This document shows positions 47,118 through 57,280 of a stretch of DNA of 64,000 bases, piece after piece (position 1 is the stretch's first letter; every line of letters starts with the position of its first letter). Source of the DNA: Salegentibacter tibetensis (GTDB lineage Bacteria > Bacteroidota > Bacteroidia > Flavobacteriales > Flavobacteriaceae). The notes beneath the pieces are model-generated. The model saw nothing but the letters and a program-made list of their open reading frames with translations. It did no database searches and had not been told where the DNA came from. A program made the position numbers and the translations under genes. Location of the stretch: NCBI RefSeq assembly GCF_020164485.1, contig NZ_JAIQZA010000007.1:79344-143343 (forward strand). Reading direction: 5' to 3'.

Positions 47118-48301
47118 TTTCCTTCTTTTACGTGTTGGTAGATCTTCCCGGCATTCGATAAGATTTTAATGAATCCTTTTGCATCATCTGCCGTCCAGGC
47201 TTTATTTTCTTCGCCGTAATTTCCGAAGCTGGAATTCATTAAATCGTTCTGAGATTTAATTCCATCAAGCGTAAAACGGTAAGGATGTAGTGTTACGAAA
47301 ACCTCCCCGCTTACCTGCTGCTGGGAACTTTCTAAAAAGGCTTCTAAATCCCGCATTACGGGTTCTAAATACTGGCCTTCATGTAAGTGGGTTCCATACC
47401 AGTTGGCCAAATAATCTTTATGTTGTAACTGCCATTTGCTAAGCGTATGTTTTTCCAGTAAATGATGGGCTTTAATAATAATTAGCGCTGCGGAAGCTTC
47501 AAAACCAACCCTTCCTTTTATTCCTATAATCGTATCGCCAACGTGAATATCACGGCCAATGGCATATTTTGAAGCGATGTCTTCAAGGACTTCAATATTC
47601 TTCTCTGGGGAATTATCTTCTCCATTTACAGCGGAAAGTTCTCCTTTGGTAAATGTCAAACTAATTTGTTTCGCTTCTTTCTCCTGAAGTTGAGAAGGGT
47701 AAGCACTTTCAGGTAAGGGTTTTTCTGAAGTTAGCGTTTCCGCTCCACCTACACTCGTCCCCCAAAGGCCTTTGTTTACCGAGTATTTTGATTTCTCCCA
47801 ATTCATTTCAACACCGTTTTGTTTCAGGTATTCAATCTCTTCCTGTCGGCTGAGTTGCTTATCCCTGATTGGCGTGATAATTTCAATTTCGGGCGCGATA
47901 ATTTGAAAGATCATATCAAACCGCACCTGGTCGTTTCCGGCGCCTGTACTGCCATGGGCAATATACTTAGCATCGATTTTTTTTGCATAATTCACAATCT
48001 CTATGGCCTGTACTATCCTTTCTGCACTTACCGAAAGCGGATAAGTATTGTTTTTTAAGACATTTCCGAAGATTAAATACTTTACCACTTTCTGATAAAA
48101 TGAAGAAACCGCATCAATGTTTTTATAGGTCTTTGCTCCTATTTTTTGTGCATTTTCTCCAATTTTTTTGACTTCTTCTTCTGAAAATCCACCGGTATTA
48201 ACACTCACGGCGTGGACTTCAAAATTTTCTTCTTTAGATAAATATTTTGCGCAGTAAGAAGTATCCAAACCTCCACTGTATGCTATAACTACTTTTTTCA
48301 T
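47114..48301 (-). CDS. argG: Argininosuccinate synthase
   Basis: ArgG joins citrulline and aspartate using ATP. The 395-residue protein has the N-type ATP pyrophosphatase loop AYSGGLDTSYCAKYL and YIAHGSTGAGNDQVRFD. It overlaps argC. Upstream lies a family A repeat and then the GNAT gene. Confidence 0.97.
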   Translation of the reverse strand: MKKVVIAYSGGLDTSYCAKYLSKEENFEVHAVSVNTGGFSEEEVKKIGENAQKIGAKTYKNIDAVSSFYQKVVKYLIFGNVLKNNTYPLSVSAERIVQAIEIVNYAKKIDAKYIAHGSTGAGNDQVRFDMIFQIIAPEIEIITPIRDKQLSRQEEIEYLKQNGVEMNWEKSKYSVNKGLWGTSVGGAETLTSEKPLPESAYPSQLQEKEAKQISLTFTKGELSAVNGEDNSPEKNIEVLEDIASKYAIGRDIHVGDTIIGIKGRVGFEASAALIIIKAHHLLEKHTLSKWQLQHKDYLANWYGTHLHEGQYLEPVMRDLEAFLESSQQQVSGEVFVTLHPYRFTLDGIKSQNDLMNSSFGNYGEENKAWTADDAKGFIKILSNAGKIYQHVKEGK

Positions 48302-48318
48302 TTGACTTATTTGCTATT

Positions 48319-48384
48319 TGACGTCAAGCTGAACTTGTTTCAGCTTCTAAGTAAATTAGACCCTGAAACAAGTTCAGGATGACG
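48319..48384. repeat. Dispersed palindromic element, family A (copy 3)
   Basis: GACGTCAAGCTGAACTTGTT then TCAGCTTCTAA, a short link, and CCCTGAAACAAGTTCAGGATG then ACG. It fills the GNAT-argG spacer. The halves correspond to those of the 38479 copy. Confidence 0.85.
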
Positions 48385-48396
48385 ATAAGTTTAATT

Positions 48397-49032
48397 TTAA
48401 CTCCCGTTTTTTTCTTTTTTGTAAAACAAGGTCTGTTTTATATTCTTCAACCTTTTAAAAGCTTTATCATTAAAGCTTTCCTTCGGGTCTTCTTTTTTTG
48501 CATCCTTTTTTCTTTCTGGATCATACATCATTCCCGTGCAGAGGCACATATTACGTTCGGTTCTGGTTAGAATATCGTAATTCTTGCAGGTTTGGCAGCC
48601 TTTCCAAAATGCGTCATCATCGGTAAGTTCAGAAAAGGTTACGGGTTGATATCCAAGTTCGTAATTTATCTTCATCACGGCCAGGCCGGTAGTGATCCCG
48701 AAGATCTTTGCATTGGGATACATTTTCCTGGAATGGTTAAAAACCACCTCCTTGATGTCTTTGGCCAGTCCCTGGTGCCTAAAATCGGGGTGCACAATTA
48801 AGCCTGAATTTGCCACATACCTGTCGTGGCTCCAGGTCTCGATATAGCAGAAACCGGCAAATTTTTCGCCGTCTAAAGCAATAACCGCATTCCCCTTCTC
48901 CATTTTTCCAATGATATATTCAGGGGTTCTGCGGGCAATGCCCGTGCCTCGAACCTTTGCAGATTCTTCTATAGTTGTACAAATAATCTCAGCGTATTGA
49001 GCGTGAGATTTATTAGCAATGATAATCTTCAT
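48397..49032 (-). CDS. GNAT acetyltransferase at the head of the arginine operon
   Basis: The 211-residue protein has a GNAT fold at ~1-135 (VHPDFRHQGLAKDIKEV is the acyl-CoA loop). The C-terminal part has four cysteines, Cys146, Cys149, Cys163 and Cys165 (CQTC...CLC), that could bind metal. No argA or argJ is present in the cluster, so this is the best candidate for the glutamate N-acyltransferase (acetyl- or succinyl-CoA) that opens the pathway; this is inference from position. Confidence 0.78.
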   Translation of the reverse strand: MKIIIANKSHAQYAEIICTTIEESAKVRGTGIARRTPEYIIGKMEKGNAVIALDGEKFAGFCYIETWSHDRYVANSGLIVHPDFRHQGLAKDIKEVVFNHSRKMYPNAKIFGITTGLAVMKINYELGYQPVTFSELTDDDAFWKGCQTCKNYDILTRTERNMCLCTGMMYDPERKKDAKKEDPKESFNDKAFKRLKNIKQTLFYKKEKNGS

Positions 49033-49367
49033 TTGCTAAGAAATTAGTGAGAAAATAAATTTGATTTGATCTTTTTGAAAGGGGAACCGGACTCACCTAA
49101 GTTCCATTAAATTATACACGCACCAAGGTGCGACGCGGGAAGCGGCGGCGAATAGGTGTAATTTCAGAAGTGATTCTGAAATTTAAACTGGGCGGTATAT
49201 TTTGTGGATCTCTCAAGTTGTAATTAAAATCAAATAATATTAAAAAAGAATAATGCAATTTACTTCTTACCTGCGGCGGCGCGGGAAGAAGCGAAAAACG
49301 GGAAATATTATTTGTTTCATTGAAAGCATACTGTAAATGTACATAATTATTTTAACCAACAAAATAT
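49033..49367. promoter_or_regulatory. Regulatory region upstream of the arginine operon
   Basis: The 335 bases hold no gene. Two inverted repeats stand out: AATTTCAGAA-GTGA-TTCTGAAATT at 49160-49183 (perfect 10-base arms) and CGCACC-AA-GGTGCG at 49119-49132. A GCGGCGGCG/GCGCGGGAAG block occurs twice (49133-49150 and 49271-49290), GC-rich against its surroundings. The palindromes may be operators or leader hairpins; no regulator is identified. Confidence 0.45.
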
Positions 49368-50642
49368 TTATACTAAATACTGAAACAAATTAGGCTTATC
49401 ATTGAGATATTCCCCGTAAAAATTCTTCGCTTTCATCCTGGCTACCAGGGGTTCAAAATCGGCAGGATCGTTTATTTCTATCCCAACTACCGCCGGGGCA
49501 TTTTCACGATGATGCTTTTTTGAGTATTCAAAATGCGTAATATCGTCTTTAGGTCCTAAAACCTTTTCCAGAAAATCTTTTAAAGCGCCCGCCCGCTGCG
49601 GAAAACTTATCACAAAATAATGTTTTAGCCCGGCATACAATAAAGCTCTTTCCTTGATCTCTGCAGTTCGGGTGATATCGTTATTGCTTCCACTTACAAT
49701 GCACACCACGTTTTTTCCTTTGATTTCTTCAGCAAAAAAATCGAGGGCACTTATGGCCATTGCTCCCGCGGGTTCTACCACTATAGCATCCTGATTATAA
49801 AGATCAAGGATACTTTGGCAAATCTTCCCTTCCGGAACGGTGATCATTTTATCGAGATTCTCCTTACAAATTTCAAAATTTCGACTGCCGACTTTTTGTA
49901 CTGCAGCACCATCTACAAAACGTTCGATAGATTTTAATTCTACCAGTTTCCCTTCTTTCAAAGAAGAAGTCATGGAAGGTGCACCTTCCGGCTCTACCCC
50001 AATTATTTTAGTATTGGGCGAAAGTTCCTTAAACATAGAAGACAATCCGGCTAAAAGTCCGCCACCGCCAAGGGGTGCAAAAACATAATCTATAGGCTCA
50101 GTGGCTTGCTCAAGGATTTCCAAACCAATGGTGGCCTGGCCTTCAATCACCTTTTCGTCATCAAAAGGATGTATAAAAACCAAACCAAATTTTTCGGCAT
50201 GTTTTGTTGAACTTTTAAATGAATCGTCAAAAGTATCGCCTTTTAAAACCACTTCTACCCACTCGCCACCAAACATCTTTGTTTGCTCTACTTTTTGCCT
50301 TGGGGTGGTAATTGGCATATAGATCACGCCTTTTACCTGCAGTTTATTACAGGCAAAAGCTACACCCTGTGCGTGATTTCCGGCGCTGGCACAAATAACC
50401 CCTTTATCCAGCTGTTCTTGCGGAAGGCTCGAAATCTTATTATAGGCCCCGCGAATTTTATAAGAGCGCACCTGTTGCAAGTCTTCCCTCTTCAACATCA
50501 CATTTGCTGAAAATTTCTTGCTATAGGTAAAAGATTGCATCAAAGGGGTTTTCACCACCACTTTGGAAATGCGTTCTGCCGCTTCTTTTACAGCTTTTAA
50601 CTGAGGTTTATATGTCGTTTTATCTGCCAGCAAAGTATCCAT
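49368..50642 (-). CDS. ilvA: Threonine dehydratase, biosynthetic
   Basis: IlvA makes 2-oxobutanoate from threonine for isoleucine. The 424-residue PLP enzyme has the lysine motif SYKIRGAYNKIS (~62), a Gly-rich PLP loop PLGGGGLLAGL, and one C-terminal ACT-like domain (~335-424, HYFVISFPQRAGALKDFLEKV). The single ACT domain suggests simpler isoleucine feedback than the double-ACT enterobacterial form. It lies 1 base behind ilvC. Confidence 0.95.
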   Translation of the reverse strand: MDTLLADKTTYKPQLKAVKEAAERISKVVVKTPLMQSFTYSKKFSANVMLKREDLQQVRSYKIRGAYNKISSLPQEQLDKGVICASAGNHAQGVAFACNKLQVKGVIYMPITTPRQKVEQTKMFGGEWVEVVLKGDTFDDSFKSSTKHAEKFGLVFIHPFDDEKVIEGQATIGLEILEQATEPIDYVFAPLGGGGLLAGLSSMFKELSPNTKIIGVEPEGAPSMTSSLKEGKLVELKSIERFVDGAAVQKVGSRNFEICKENLDKMITVPEGKICQSILDLYNQDAIVVEPAGAMAISALDFFAEEIKGKNVVCIVSGSNNDITRTAEIKERALLYAGLKHYFVISFPQRAGALKDFLEKVLGPKDDITHFEYSKKHHRENAPAVVGIEINDPADFEPLVARMKAKNFYGEYLNDKPNLFQYLV

Positions 50643-50643
50643 T

Positions 50644-52122
50644 TTATTCCTGTATTTTTTTCATTGCAGTCATCGCTTTTCTTAGCCTTCCTCCCACTTT
50701 TTCAACGGGATGTTGTCTAATATCATCATTAACTGCTATTAACTGCTGATTGTCCACTCCGGTATAATCGGTTCCAAAAGAATGACCTATAACCTCTTTT
50801 GGCAAGCCGTTTACATAATCTTTAATAAGTGGTTTTGCCGAATGGTCAAATAAATAACAACCATATTCTGCCGTATCAGAAATAATCCTGTTCATCTCGA
50901 ACAATTTCTTTCTGGCAATGGTATTGGCGATCAACGGAGTTTCGTGCAGTGATTCATAATAAGCCGAATCTGCAACAATTCCTGCTTCTACCATAGTTTC
51001 AAAAGCCAGCTCCACACCAGATTTCACAAAGGCTACCAATAATACACCTTTATCAAAATATTCCTGTTCCTTGATCTCTTCTGAAGTCGCTTCAGATTTT
51101 TCAAAAGCGGTTTCCCCGGTCGCAGCTCTCCATTCCAGCAATTCTTTATCACCATTTTCCCAGTCTTTCATCATTCTGCTACTAAAAGCACCGGAAATAA
51201 TATCGTCCATATGCTTTTGGAAAAGCGGGCGCATTATTTGTTTTAATTCTTCGGAAATCTCATCGGCCTTAATCTTCGCCGGGTTTGAAAGCCTGTCCAC
51301 CATATTGGTGATCCCGCCGTGCTTTAAAGCTTCGGTAATGGTTTCCCAACCATACTGAATAAGTTTCGAGGCATAAGGAGGTTCAACACCTTCAGCCACC
51401 ATTTTATCATAACTAAGAATAGAACCTGTTTGCAGCAATCCGCATAAAATGGTTTGTTCCCCCATTAAATCAGATTTTACTTCAGCAACAAATGAAGATG
51501 CCAAAACCCCGGCTTTATCACCACCTGTGGCAACTGCGTAAGCCTTAGCCCATTCAAAACCAATTCCCTGCGGATCGTTCTCCGGGTGTACGGCAATTAG
51601 CGTTGGTACTCCAAAACCTCTTTTATATTCTTCCCTAACTTCACTTCCGGGGCATTTAGGCGCCACCATAATTACAGTGATGTCTTCCCTAATTTTCATT
51701 CCTTCTTCCACGATATTAAAACCATGCGAGTAAGAAAGCACCGCGTCTTTTTTAATATGCGGCTGAATGGCTTTTATTACCGAAGTATGTTGTTTATCTG
51801 GCGTTAGGTTAATTACCAGATCGGCAGTTGGGATCAATTCTTCATAAGTCCCAACCTTAAAATTATTTTCTGAAGCATTTTTAAAGGACTGTCGTTTTTC
51901 CTTGATGGCCCCTTCACGAAGCGCATAAGAAATATCCAAACCACTGTCGCGCATATTTAAGCCCTGGTTAAGGCCTTGTGCACCACAGCCCACAATCACT
52001 ATTTTTTTTCCTTTTAAAGCAGCCACTCCGTCGCTGAATTCATCACTACCCATAAACCTACAGGTTCCCAGCTGGGCTAATTGTTCACGTAAAGAAAGAC
52101 TGTTAAAATAATTCGTCATCAT
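50644..52122 (-). CDS. ilvC: Ketol-acid reductoisomerase (class II, long form)
   Basis: IlvC isomerises and reduces acetolactate or acetohydroxybutyrate. The 492-residue length and duplicated C-terminal knotted domain mark the class II enzyme. NADPH-binding [19 protein letters not shown] (~37) and [18 protein letters not shown] with the metal-site helix [14 protein letters not shown] are visible. It lies 6 bases behind ilvN. Confidence 0.97.
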   Translation of the reverse strand: MMTNYFNSLSLREQLAQLGTCRFMGSDEFSDGVAALKGKKIVIVGCGAQGLNQGLNMRDSGLDISYALREGAIKEKRQSFKNASENNFKVGTYEELIPTADLVINLTPDKQHTSVIKAIQPHIKKDAVLSYSHGFNIVEEGMKIREDITVIMVAPKCPGSEVREEYKRGFGVPTLIAVHPENDPQGIGFEWAKAYAVATGGDKAGVLASSFVAEVKSDLMGEQTILCGLLQTGSILSYDKMVAEGVEPPYASKLIQYGWETITEALKHGGITNMVDRLSNPAKIKADEISEELKQIMRPLFQKHMDDIISGAFSSRMMKDWENGDKELLEWRAATGETAFEKSEATSEEIKEQEYFDKGVLLVAFVKSGVELAFETMVEAGIVADSAYYESLHETPLIANTIARKKLFEMNRIISDTAEYGCYLFDHSAKPLIKDYVNGLPKEVIGHSFGTDYTGVDNQQLIAVNDDIRQHPVEKVGGRLRKAMTAMKKIQE

Positions 52123-52128
52123 TTTTAT

Positions 52129-52659
52129 TTAATTGGTTGTATCAAATTGTTCTAAAATGTTCGAGATTGGCATTTCATTTTTGGTCACGGCAATAGTGCC
52201 CGAGCGTACAAACTGCATCAATCCATAAGGTTTTAATTTTTCGTAAAGGCTGTCGGTTTCGTGACGTTTTCCGGTTTTTTCAATTACAAAAAACTTAGGA
52301 GTAACTGTCACGATACGCGCGTTAGATCCTTTTATAAAGTCCTGAATACTGAGATCTTTCACAAAATCGGCAGAATTTATCTTATATAGCGCAGTTTCCT
52401 GGTAGATCATTTCATCATCGGTATGATAGAAAGCTTTAATTACTTCAATTTGCTTCTCTATTTGGCCAACGATCTTTTTAACCTGATCTTCGGTAACCTG
52501 CACCACGATAATAAACCGCATCACCTCGTTTACTTCACTTCGGGAAGCGGTAATGCTTTCAATATTGATGTGCCTTTTTTGAAAAATGGCCGCAATACGA
52601 CTCAGAAGGCCTATGTTGTTTTCGGTATAAACCGAAACCGTAAAATTTTTCTTTTCCAT
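52129..52659 (-). CDS. ilvN: Acetolactate synthase small (regulatory) subunit
   Basis: The 176-residue regulatory subunit has an N-terminal ACT domain (FTVSVYTENNIGLLSRIAAIFQ) and the C-terminal ALS_ss domain (ARIVTVTPKFFVIEKTGKRHE). It confers valine feedback on IlvB. Its ATG overlaps the ilvB stop, indicating coupled synthesis of the two subunits. Confidence 0.95.
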   Translation of the reverse strand: MEKKNFTVSVYTENNIGLLSRIAAIFQKRHINIESITASRSEVNEVMRFIIVVQVTEDQVKKIVGQIEKQIEVIKAFYHTDDEMIYQETALYKINSADFVKDLSIQDFIKGSNARIVTVTPKFFVIEKTGKRHETDSLYEKLKPYGLMQFVRSGTIAVTKNEMPISNILEQFDTTN

Positions 52660-54392
52660 TACTCTAATCTTATATCTGAAACTGAAGCCCCGGTAGGAAC
52701 CATCGGGAACACATTTTCTTCCTGTTCAACTTTTACTTCAAGGAAATAAGCTTCTTTAGACTCCATCATTTCGGTTACGGCTTCTTTTAAATCTTCCCGC
52801 TTACTTACCTGTTTGGCTTTAATATGATATCCTTTGGCAATAGTTATAAAATCGGGATTTACCATTTCTGTGGAAGCATAACGCTTTTCAAAAAACAACT
52901 GCTGCCACTGGCGTACCATTCCAAGGAAATCATTATTCAAAATCACAATTTTTACCGGTACTTTGGTCTGAAAAATAGTACCCAGTTCCTGAATGGTCAT
53001 CTGGTAGCCACCATCACCAATTACCGCCACAACGTCACGATCTGGTGCACCCATTTTAGCGCCAATAGCTGCCGGAAGCGCAAACCCCATAGTTCCCAGG
53101 CCGCCGGAAGTTACATTGCTTCTGGTTTGATTGAATTTTGAATAACGGCAAGCCACCATTTGGTGCTGACCAACATCTGAAACAATAACCGCATCGCCTT
53201 TCGAGCAGTGGTTGATCTCATCAATAACCTCTGCCATTCCAATTTTGCCTCGTTCGGCATTTAAATCATTTTTAATGATTTTATCGAATTCAATTTGATA
53301 ATAATCTTTAAATTTTTGATGCCAGGCTTCGTGCTTGTTCGGTTTTAAAAGCTCCAATAAGATTTTAAGGGTTTCATTTACATTCCCTAAAACCGGAATA
53401 TCCGCATGTACGTTTTTATTAATTTCGGCAGGATCAATTTCAAAATGGATTACTTTGGCCTGTTTGGCATATTTTTCCAGATTTCCAGTTACCCGATCGT
53501 CAAAACGCATCCCGATAGCGATCAATACATCACATTCGTTTGTTAAAACATTTGGGCCGTAATTGCCGTGCATTCCAACCATTCCCACATTTAGCGGATG
53601 ATCAGTTGGCATAGCAGAAAGTCCTAAAATGGTCCACGCAGCCGGAATACCCGATTTCTCTACTACCTGTTTAAAAAGTTCTTCCGCACTGCCTAATATC
53701 ACACCCTGACCAAAGATGATCATAGGTTTTTTAGCATTGTTAATCGCTTCGGCAGCCCTTTCAACTTCAACTAAATTAACTTCAGGCTTAGGTTTATAAC
53801 TTCTAATTCCGGAACATTTTTTATAAGTAAATTCCAACGAAGCAAACTGTGCATCCTTGGTAATATCGATTAAAACCGGCCCCGGTCTTCCCGAGCGGGC
53901 TATAAAAAAAGCTTTTGCCAAAATCTCCGGAATCTCCTCTGCTTTGGTTATTTGATAGTTCCACTTGGTAATTGGCGTGGAAATTCCAATAATATCGGTT
54001 TCCTGGAAAGCATCGCTCCCAAGTAAATGTGATCCTACCTGCCCGGTGATACAAACCATGGGGGTAGAATCTATTTGTGCATCTGCAATTCCCGTAACCA
54101 GATTAGTAGCTCCGGGACCGGAAGTAGCCATAGCAACCCCTACTTTTCCATTTACCCTTGCATAACCCTGTGCCGCGTGTGTAGCGCCCTGTTCGTGGCG
54201 CGTGAGGACATGGTGAATTTGAGTTTGGTATTTATACAATTCATCGTAAACGGGCATAATTGCTCCGCCGGGATAGCCGTAAAGCGTATCCACACCTTCT
54301 TCCAGCAAACATTTGATCACTGCTTCAGCACCTGAAACCGTGGTTTTTTTTGGAGAAGATACTTTTTCGAAACTAGCTGTTTTAACTTCCAT
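52659..54392 (-). CDS. ilvB: Acetolactate synthase large (catalytic) subunit
   Basis: The 577-residue thiamine-diphosphate enzyme condenses pyruvate with pyruvate or 2-oxobutyrate. GYPGGAIMPVYDELY (~40), the catalytic Glu in TRHEQGATHAAQGYAR, and the thiamine motif GDGGYQMTIQEL...NND are intact. FAD-type spacing is normal. It lies 11 bases behind ilvD. Confidence 0.96.
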   Translation of the reverse strand: MEVKTASFEKVSSPKKTTVSGAEAVIKCLLEEGVDTLYGYPGGAIMPVYDELYKYQTQIHHVLTRHEQGATHAAQGYARVNGKVGVAMATSGPGATNLVTGIADAQIDSTPMVCITGQVGSHLLGSDAFQETDIIGISTPITKWNYQITKAEEIPEILAKAFFIARSGRPGPVLIDITKDAQFASLEFTYKKCSGIRSYKPKPEVNLVEVERAAEAINNAKKPMIIFGQGVILGSAEELFKQVVEKSGIPAAWTILGLSAMPTDHPLNVGMVGMHGNYGPNVLTNECDVLIAIGMRFDDRVTGNLEKYAKQAKVIHFEIDPAEINKNVHADIPVLGNVNETLKILLELLKPNKHEAWHQKFKDYYQIEFDKIIKNDLNAERGKIGMAEVIDEINHCSKGDAVIVSDVGQHQMVACRYSKFNQTRSNVTSGGLGTMGFALPAAIGAKMGAPDRDVVAVIGDGGYQMTIQELGTIFQTKVPVKIVILNNDFLGMVRQWQQLFFEKRYASTEMVNPDFITIAKGYHIKAKQVSKREDLKEAVTEMMESKEAYFLEVKVEQEENVFPMVPTGASVSDIRLE

Positions 54393-54403
54393 AATTCACC
54401 TTA

Positions 54404-56077
54404 TTAAAATTCGTCGGTAACGCAACCCTGTGAGGCCGAGGAAACCGTTCTTGCATATTTGTAAAGCACTCCCTTATTGAATTTTAAAGCGGGGGCTTCC
54501 CAGTTTTCTTTTCTTTTCTTTATTTCTTCTGCTGAAAGTGCAACTTCTATTTTATTGGTTTCAGCATTAATGGTAATCTCATCTCCGTCTTTTAGAAAAG
54601 CGAGTAAACCGCCTTCCTGGGCTTCCGGGGTGATATGACCGACGACAAATCCGTGGGTTCCACCAGAAAATCTTCCGTCTGTTATTAAGGCTACATCTTT
54701 ACCGAGTTTTGCACCCATTATGGCTGAAGTAGGCTTAAGCATTTCCGGCATTCCAGGACCGCCTTTTGGGCCCTCGTACCGAATGACGACTACATCTCCT
54801 TTTTTTACTTTTCCTTCTGAAATGCCATCATTAGCTTCATATTCACTATTAAAAACTTTAGCCGTTCCGGTAAATTGCAAACCTTCCTTTCCGGTAATTT
54901 TCGCTACCGACCCACCTTCAGCAAGATTTCCGTAGAGAATCCTTATGTGCCCGGTTTTCTTGATCGGGTTATCCAAAGGCCTGAATACATCCTGGCCTTC
55001 TTCCATATCGGGAACATCAGCAAGGTTTTCAGCTAAGGTTTTTCCGGTTACGGTAAGACAATCACCATGAAGCATATCGTTTTTCAGCATATATTTTAAA
55101 ACTGCAGGAATCCCGCCAATCCTATGTACATCTTCCATCGCATATTTCCCGCTTGGCTTTAAATCGGCCAAAAACGGCGTACTATCGCATATTTTTTCAA
55201 AATCTGCTAAATCAAAATCAACTTCAGCCGATTTTGCTATGGCCAAAAAGTGTAATACCGCATTGGTAGAACCTCCTAAAACAGTAAGCAGTCGAATGGC
55301 ATTTTCCAGCGATTTACGATTTACGATATCGCGGGGTTTAATATCTTTTTCAATTAAAAGGCGCACTGCTTTTCCGGCTTCTTCACTCTCGGTTTTCTTT
55401 TCTTCACCCACCGCAGGATTAGAAGAGTTATATGGTAAAGCCATTCCCAAAGCTTCAATTGCCGAAGCCATTGTATTTGCGGTGTACATTCCGCCGCAGG
55501 CTCCTGCACCGGGACAGGCTTTTTCTATAATACTTTCGTATTCTTCTTTTTCTATATCCCCGGCCGTTTTTGCACCCCAGGCTTCAAATGCCGAAACCAC
55601 GTCCAGTTTTTTCCCATTATGACATCCGGAAGCAATGGTACCACCGTACACTAAAATCGCAGGACGGTTAATCCTGAGCATCGCCATAAGCGCACCTGGC
55701 ATATTCTTATCGCAACCTACCACTGTGATCAAAGCGTCGTAAGACATTGCGTGGATCACGGTTTCCATAGAATCGGCTATAATATCGCGTGACGGCAAAG
55801 AATAACGCATTCCCGGGGTTCCCATAGAGATCCCGTCGCTAACACCAATGGTATTAAAAATTAAACCTACAAGTTCATTTTCATTAGCACCTTTTTTAAC
55901 CAGTTTGGCCAAATCGTTAAGGTGCATATTACATGGATTGCCCTCGTAACCGGTACTGGCAATACCTACAAATGGCTTTTTAAAATCTTCTTTGGTTAGT
56001 CCTATCGCGTGCAACATAGCCTGTGATGCCGGTTGCGAATTGCTTTGTGTTAAAACTTTACTGAATTTGTTATGCAT
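54404..56077 (-). CDS. ilvD: Dihydroxy-acid dehydratase
   Basis: IlvD makes 2-ketoisovalerate and 2-keto-3-methylvalerate. The 557-residue protein has the Fe-S cysteines in [22 protein letters not shown] and [16 protein letters not shown]. It is the first gene of the ilv operon. Its upstream region has a TGATAA-G-TTATCA palindrome at 56120-56132 and no leader peptide. Confidence 0.97.
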   Translation of the reverse strand: MHNKFSKVLTQSNSQPASQAMLHAIGLTKEDFKKPFVGIASTGYEGNPCNMHLNDLAKLVKKGANENELVGLIFNTIGVSDGISMGTPGMRYSLPSRDIIADSMETVIHAMSYDALITVVGCDKNMPGALMAMLRINRPAILVYGGTIASGCHNGKKLDVVSAFEAWGAKTAGDIEKEEYESIIEKACPGAGACGGMYTANTMASAIEALGMALPYNSSNPAVGEEKKTESEEAGKAVRLLIEKDIKPRDIVNRKSLENAIRLLTVLGGSTNAVLHFLAIAKSAEVDFDLADFEKICDSTPFLADLKPSGKYAMEDVHRIGGIPAVLKYMLKNDMLHGDCLTVTGKTLAENLADVPDMEEGQDVFRPLDNPIKKTGHIRILYGNLAEGGSVAKITGKEGLQFTGTAKVFNSEYEANDGISEGKVKKGDVVVIRYEGPKGGPGMPEMLKPTSAIMGAKLGKDVALITDGRFSGGTHGFVVGHITPEAQEGGLLAFLKDGDEITINAETNKIEVALSAEEIKKRKENWEAPALKFNKGVLYKYARTVSSASQGCVTDEF

Positions 56078-56330
56078 TACTTATTTCTTCTTCGTGTGAT
56101 TTAAAGATTAAAAGTAAGCTGATAAGTTATCAAGGCAGTATTATAGCAGGAATGAGCACTACTTTCGGAATAAAAATAACAGGTTCAAACAACTGATAAA
56201 CAGTATTTTAACCCTCAATAAATTACGATAGCTGAAAAGGCTATTTTCGATGGAAAAATTTCTCCAGGCAAAAGCTCAAAAATCAATGAAAATAAGGCTT
56301 TTGAAAAATTCTTAATTTTTTGACTAAAAT
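56078..56330 (-). promoter_or_regulatory. ilv operon upstream region
   Basis: AT-rich, gene-free. TGATAAGTTATCA (56120-56132) is a perfect 6+6 palindrome 43 bases before the ilvD start, an operator candidate. No ATG-led leader peptide or T-box was found. Confidence 0.35.
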
Positions 56331-56577
56331 TTTAGGATTTTAGTGTTTTGGAAGGAATTTGTGAGAATTTGGGAATGTTTTGCGGTGTGTGGTTTTTTTC
56401 GGTTGTGGGTTGTGAGTTGTCTGTTATCAGTTTGTTGTTTGTTGTTCATTGCTGGTTTTCCTCGAGACCGTCATTACTAGGACTGCGATAGCCGACGTGG
56501 CAATCTGTTCTTAGTCTTTTATTTATTGTTTATGAGGTTTCGCCACGAATTCACTAATATTTGCCGTGCAAAATTTG
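56331..56577. repeat. T/G-rich repeat tract with a REP-like unit
   Basis: GGTTGTGGGTTGTGAGTTGT-type low-complexity DNA is followed by a family D REP unit (56470-56509, ...GCGATAGCCGACGTGGCAAT) and CGCCACGAATTCAC. The same neighbours recur near 63.4 kb and 63.8 kb. No gene is supported. Confidence 0.6.
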
Positions 56578-56579
56578 AG

Positions 56580-56700
56580 CGTCAGTTCGAGTGGCGGTAT
56601 TTGAGCTGGAAGCGAAAATAACGCTGTATCGAGAACAGGTTTTTGAAGTAAAAATACCACTTCTCGATACTTCCGCCTCACGTCGGAAACTACCATTGAC
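56580..56700. repeat. Inverted-repeat element, family E (copy 1)
   Basis: CGTCAGTTCGAGTGGCGGTA, TTTGAGCT, GAAAATAACGCTGTATCGAG then the mirror TTCTCGATACTTCCGCCTCA and CGTCGGAA. The copy at 62579-62702 is about equally long and matches throughout except the loop. Confidence 0.8.
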
Positions 56701-57030
56701 GTATTTTTAAAACCCTGATATTTAGGTTTGTTTTTTTTATAATTCAAAAAGAAACTTACCTAGTTTGGAAGTTTCCTTTTTCATTTTTTGCTCGCCCAAA
56801 AAACGAAACAAAAAATGGCGCCCTATGTGAAGGTGTTTTTTTGGCAACAGGGCCAAAAAATCGCAAATCAGCAGCTAAATTTTTTCCAGGGCCCTTCGAC
56901 TCCACTCAGGACAAGCTTTCAAAAATTATTAACGCTGCTGATTTGCTACACTCACACACGGGGTTTAAAACTCGCTATGCTCGAAACGTCATTTTCCTAC
57001 GCTAGATGAAATTTTTTATCACGGGTCTCG
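56694..57030. repeat. Long dispersed element, family F (copy 1)
   Basis: It begins TTGACGTATTTT, passes through GGAAGTTTCC, GGCGCCCTATGTG, CCCTTCGACTCCACTCAGGA and ATTATTAACGCTGCTGATTT and ends near TTTATCACGGGTCTC. The copy at 59036-59465 matches it along its full length with two insertions. It lies downstream of the nitrilase gene, the other copy upstream. Small open frames within it are not credible genes on present evidence. Confidence 0.85.
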
Positions 57031-57280
57031 AAGTGACGAGAAACTCCAAACAGCAAACCACCTCCCCTTTCGGGTACTCCTCCTTGGGAAGGAGGAGAGC
57101 TTCTTGAAAAAAGCGCCATTGCGAGGACTGCGATAGCAGGACTCGGCAATCTGCTTTAGGGTTAGTTCTATTTTGCTGGGATTCTCAACTCCCAACAACA
57201 GATCGCCACGCTCCTTCCTCACTCGATGACAATTAAAAAACCGAGACTGCCCACTGCCTACTATAAACTGCTTACTAAAC
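57031..57280. repeat. Repeat-derived spacer after the nitrilase fusion
   Basis: It contains a family D REP unit (57117-57153) and an ACTGCCCACTGCCTACTATA-type tract followed by AACTGCTTACT, the same tract as at 62470-62508 and 63729-63760. No gene. Confidence 0.6.

Noticed and set aside
56078..56330. Branched-chain leader peptide before ilvD
   Set aside because: No ATG-started short frame rich in Ile, Leu or Val on the minus strand.
56788..57009. 73-residue frame in the first long repeat, and its 101-residue counterpart at 59130-59435
   Set aside because: They lie wholly in repeat DNA, have no recognisable domain, and other frames over the same DNA are equally open. Kept as a finding about the repeat, not as genes.
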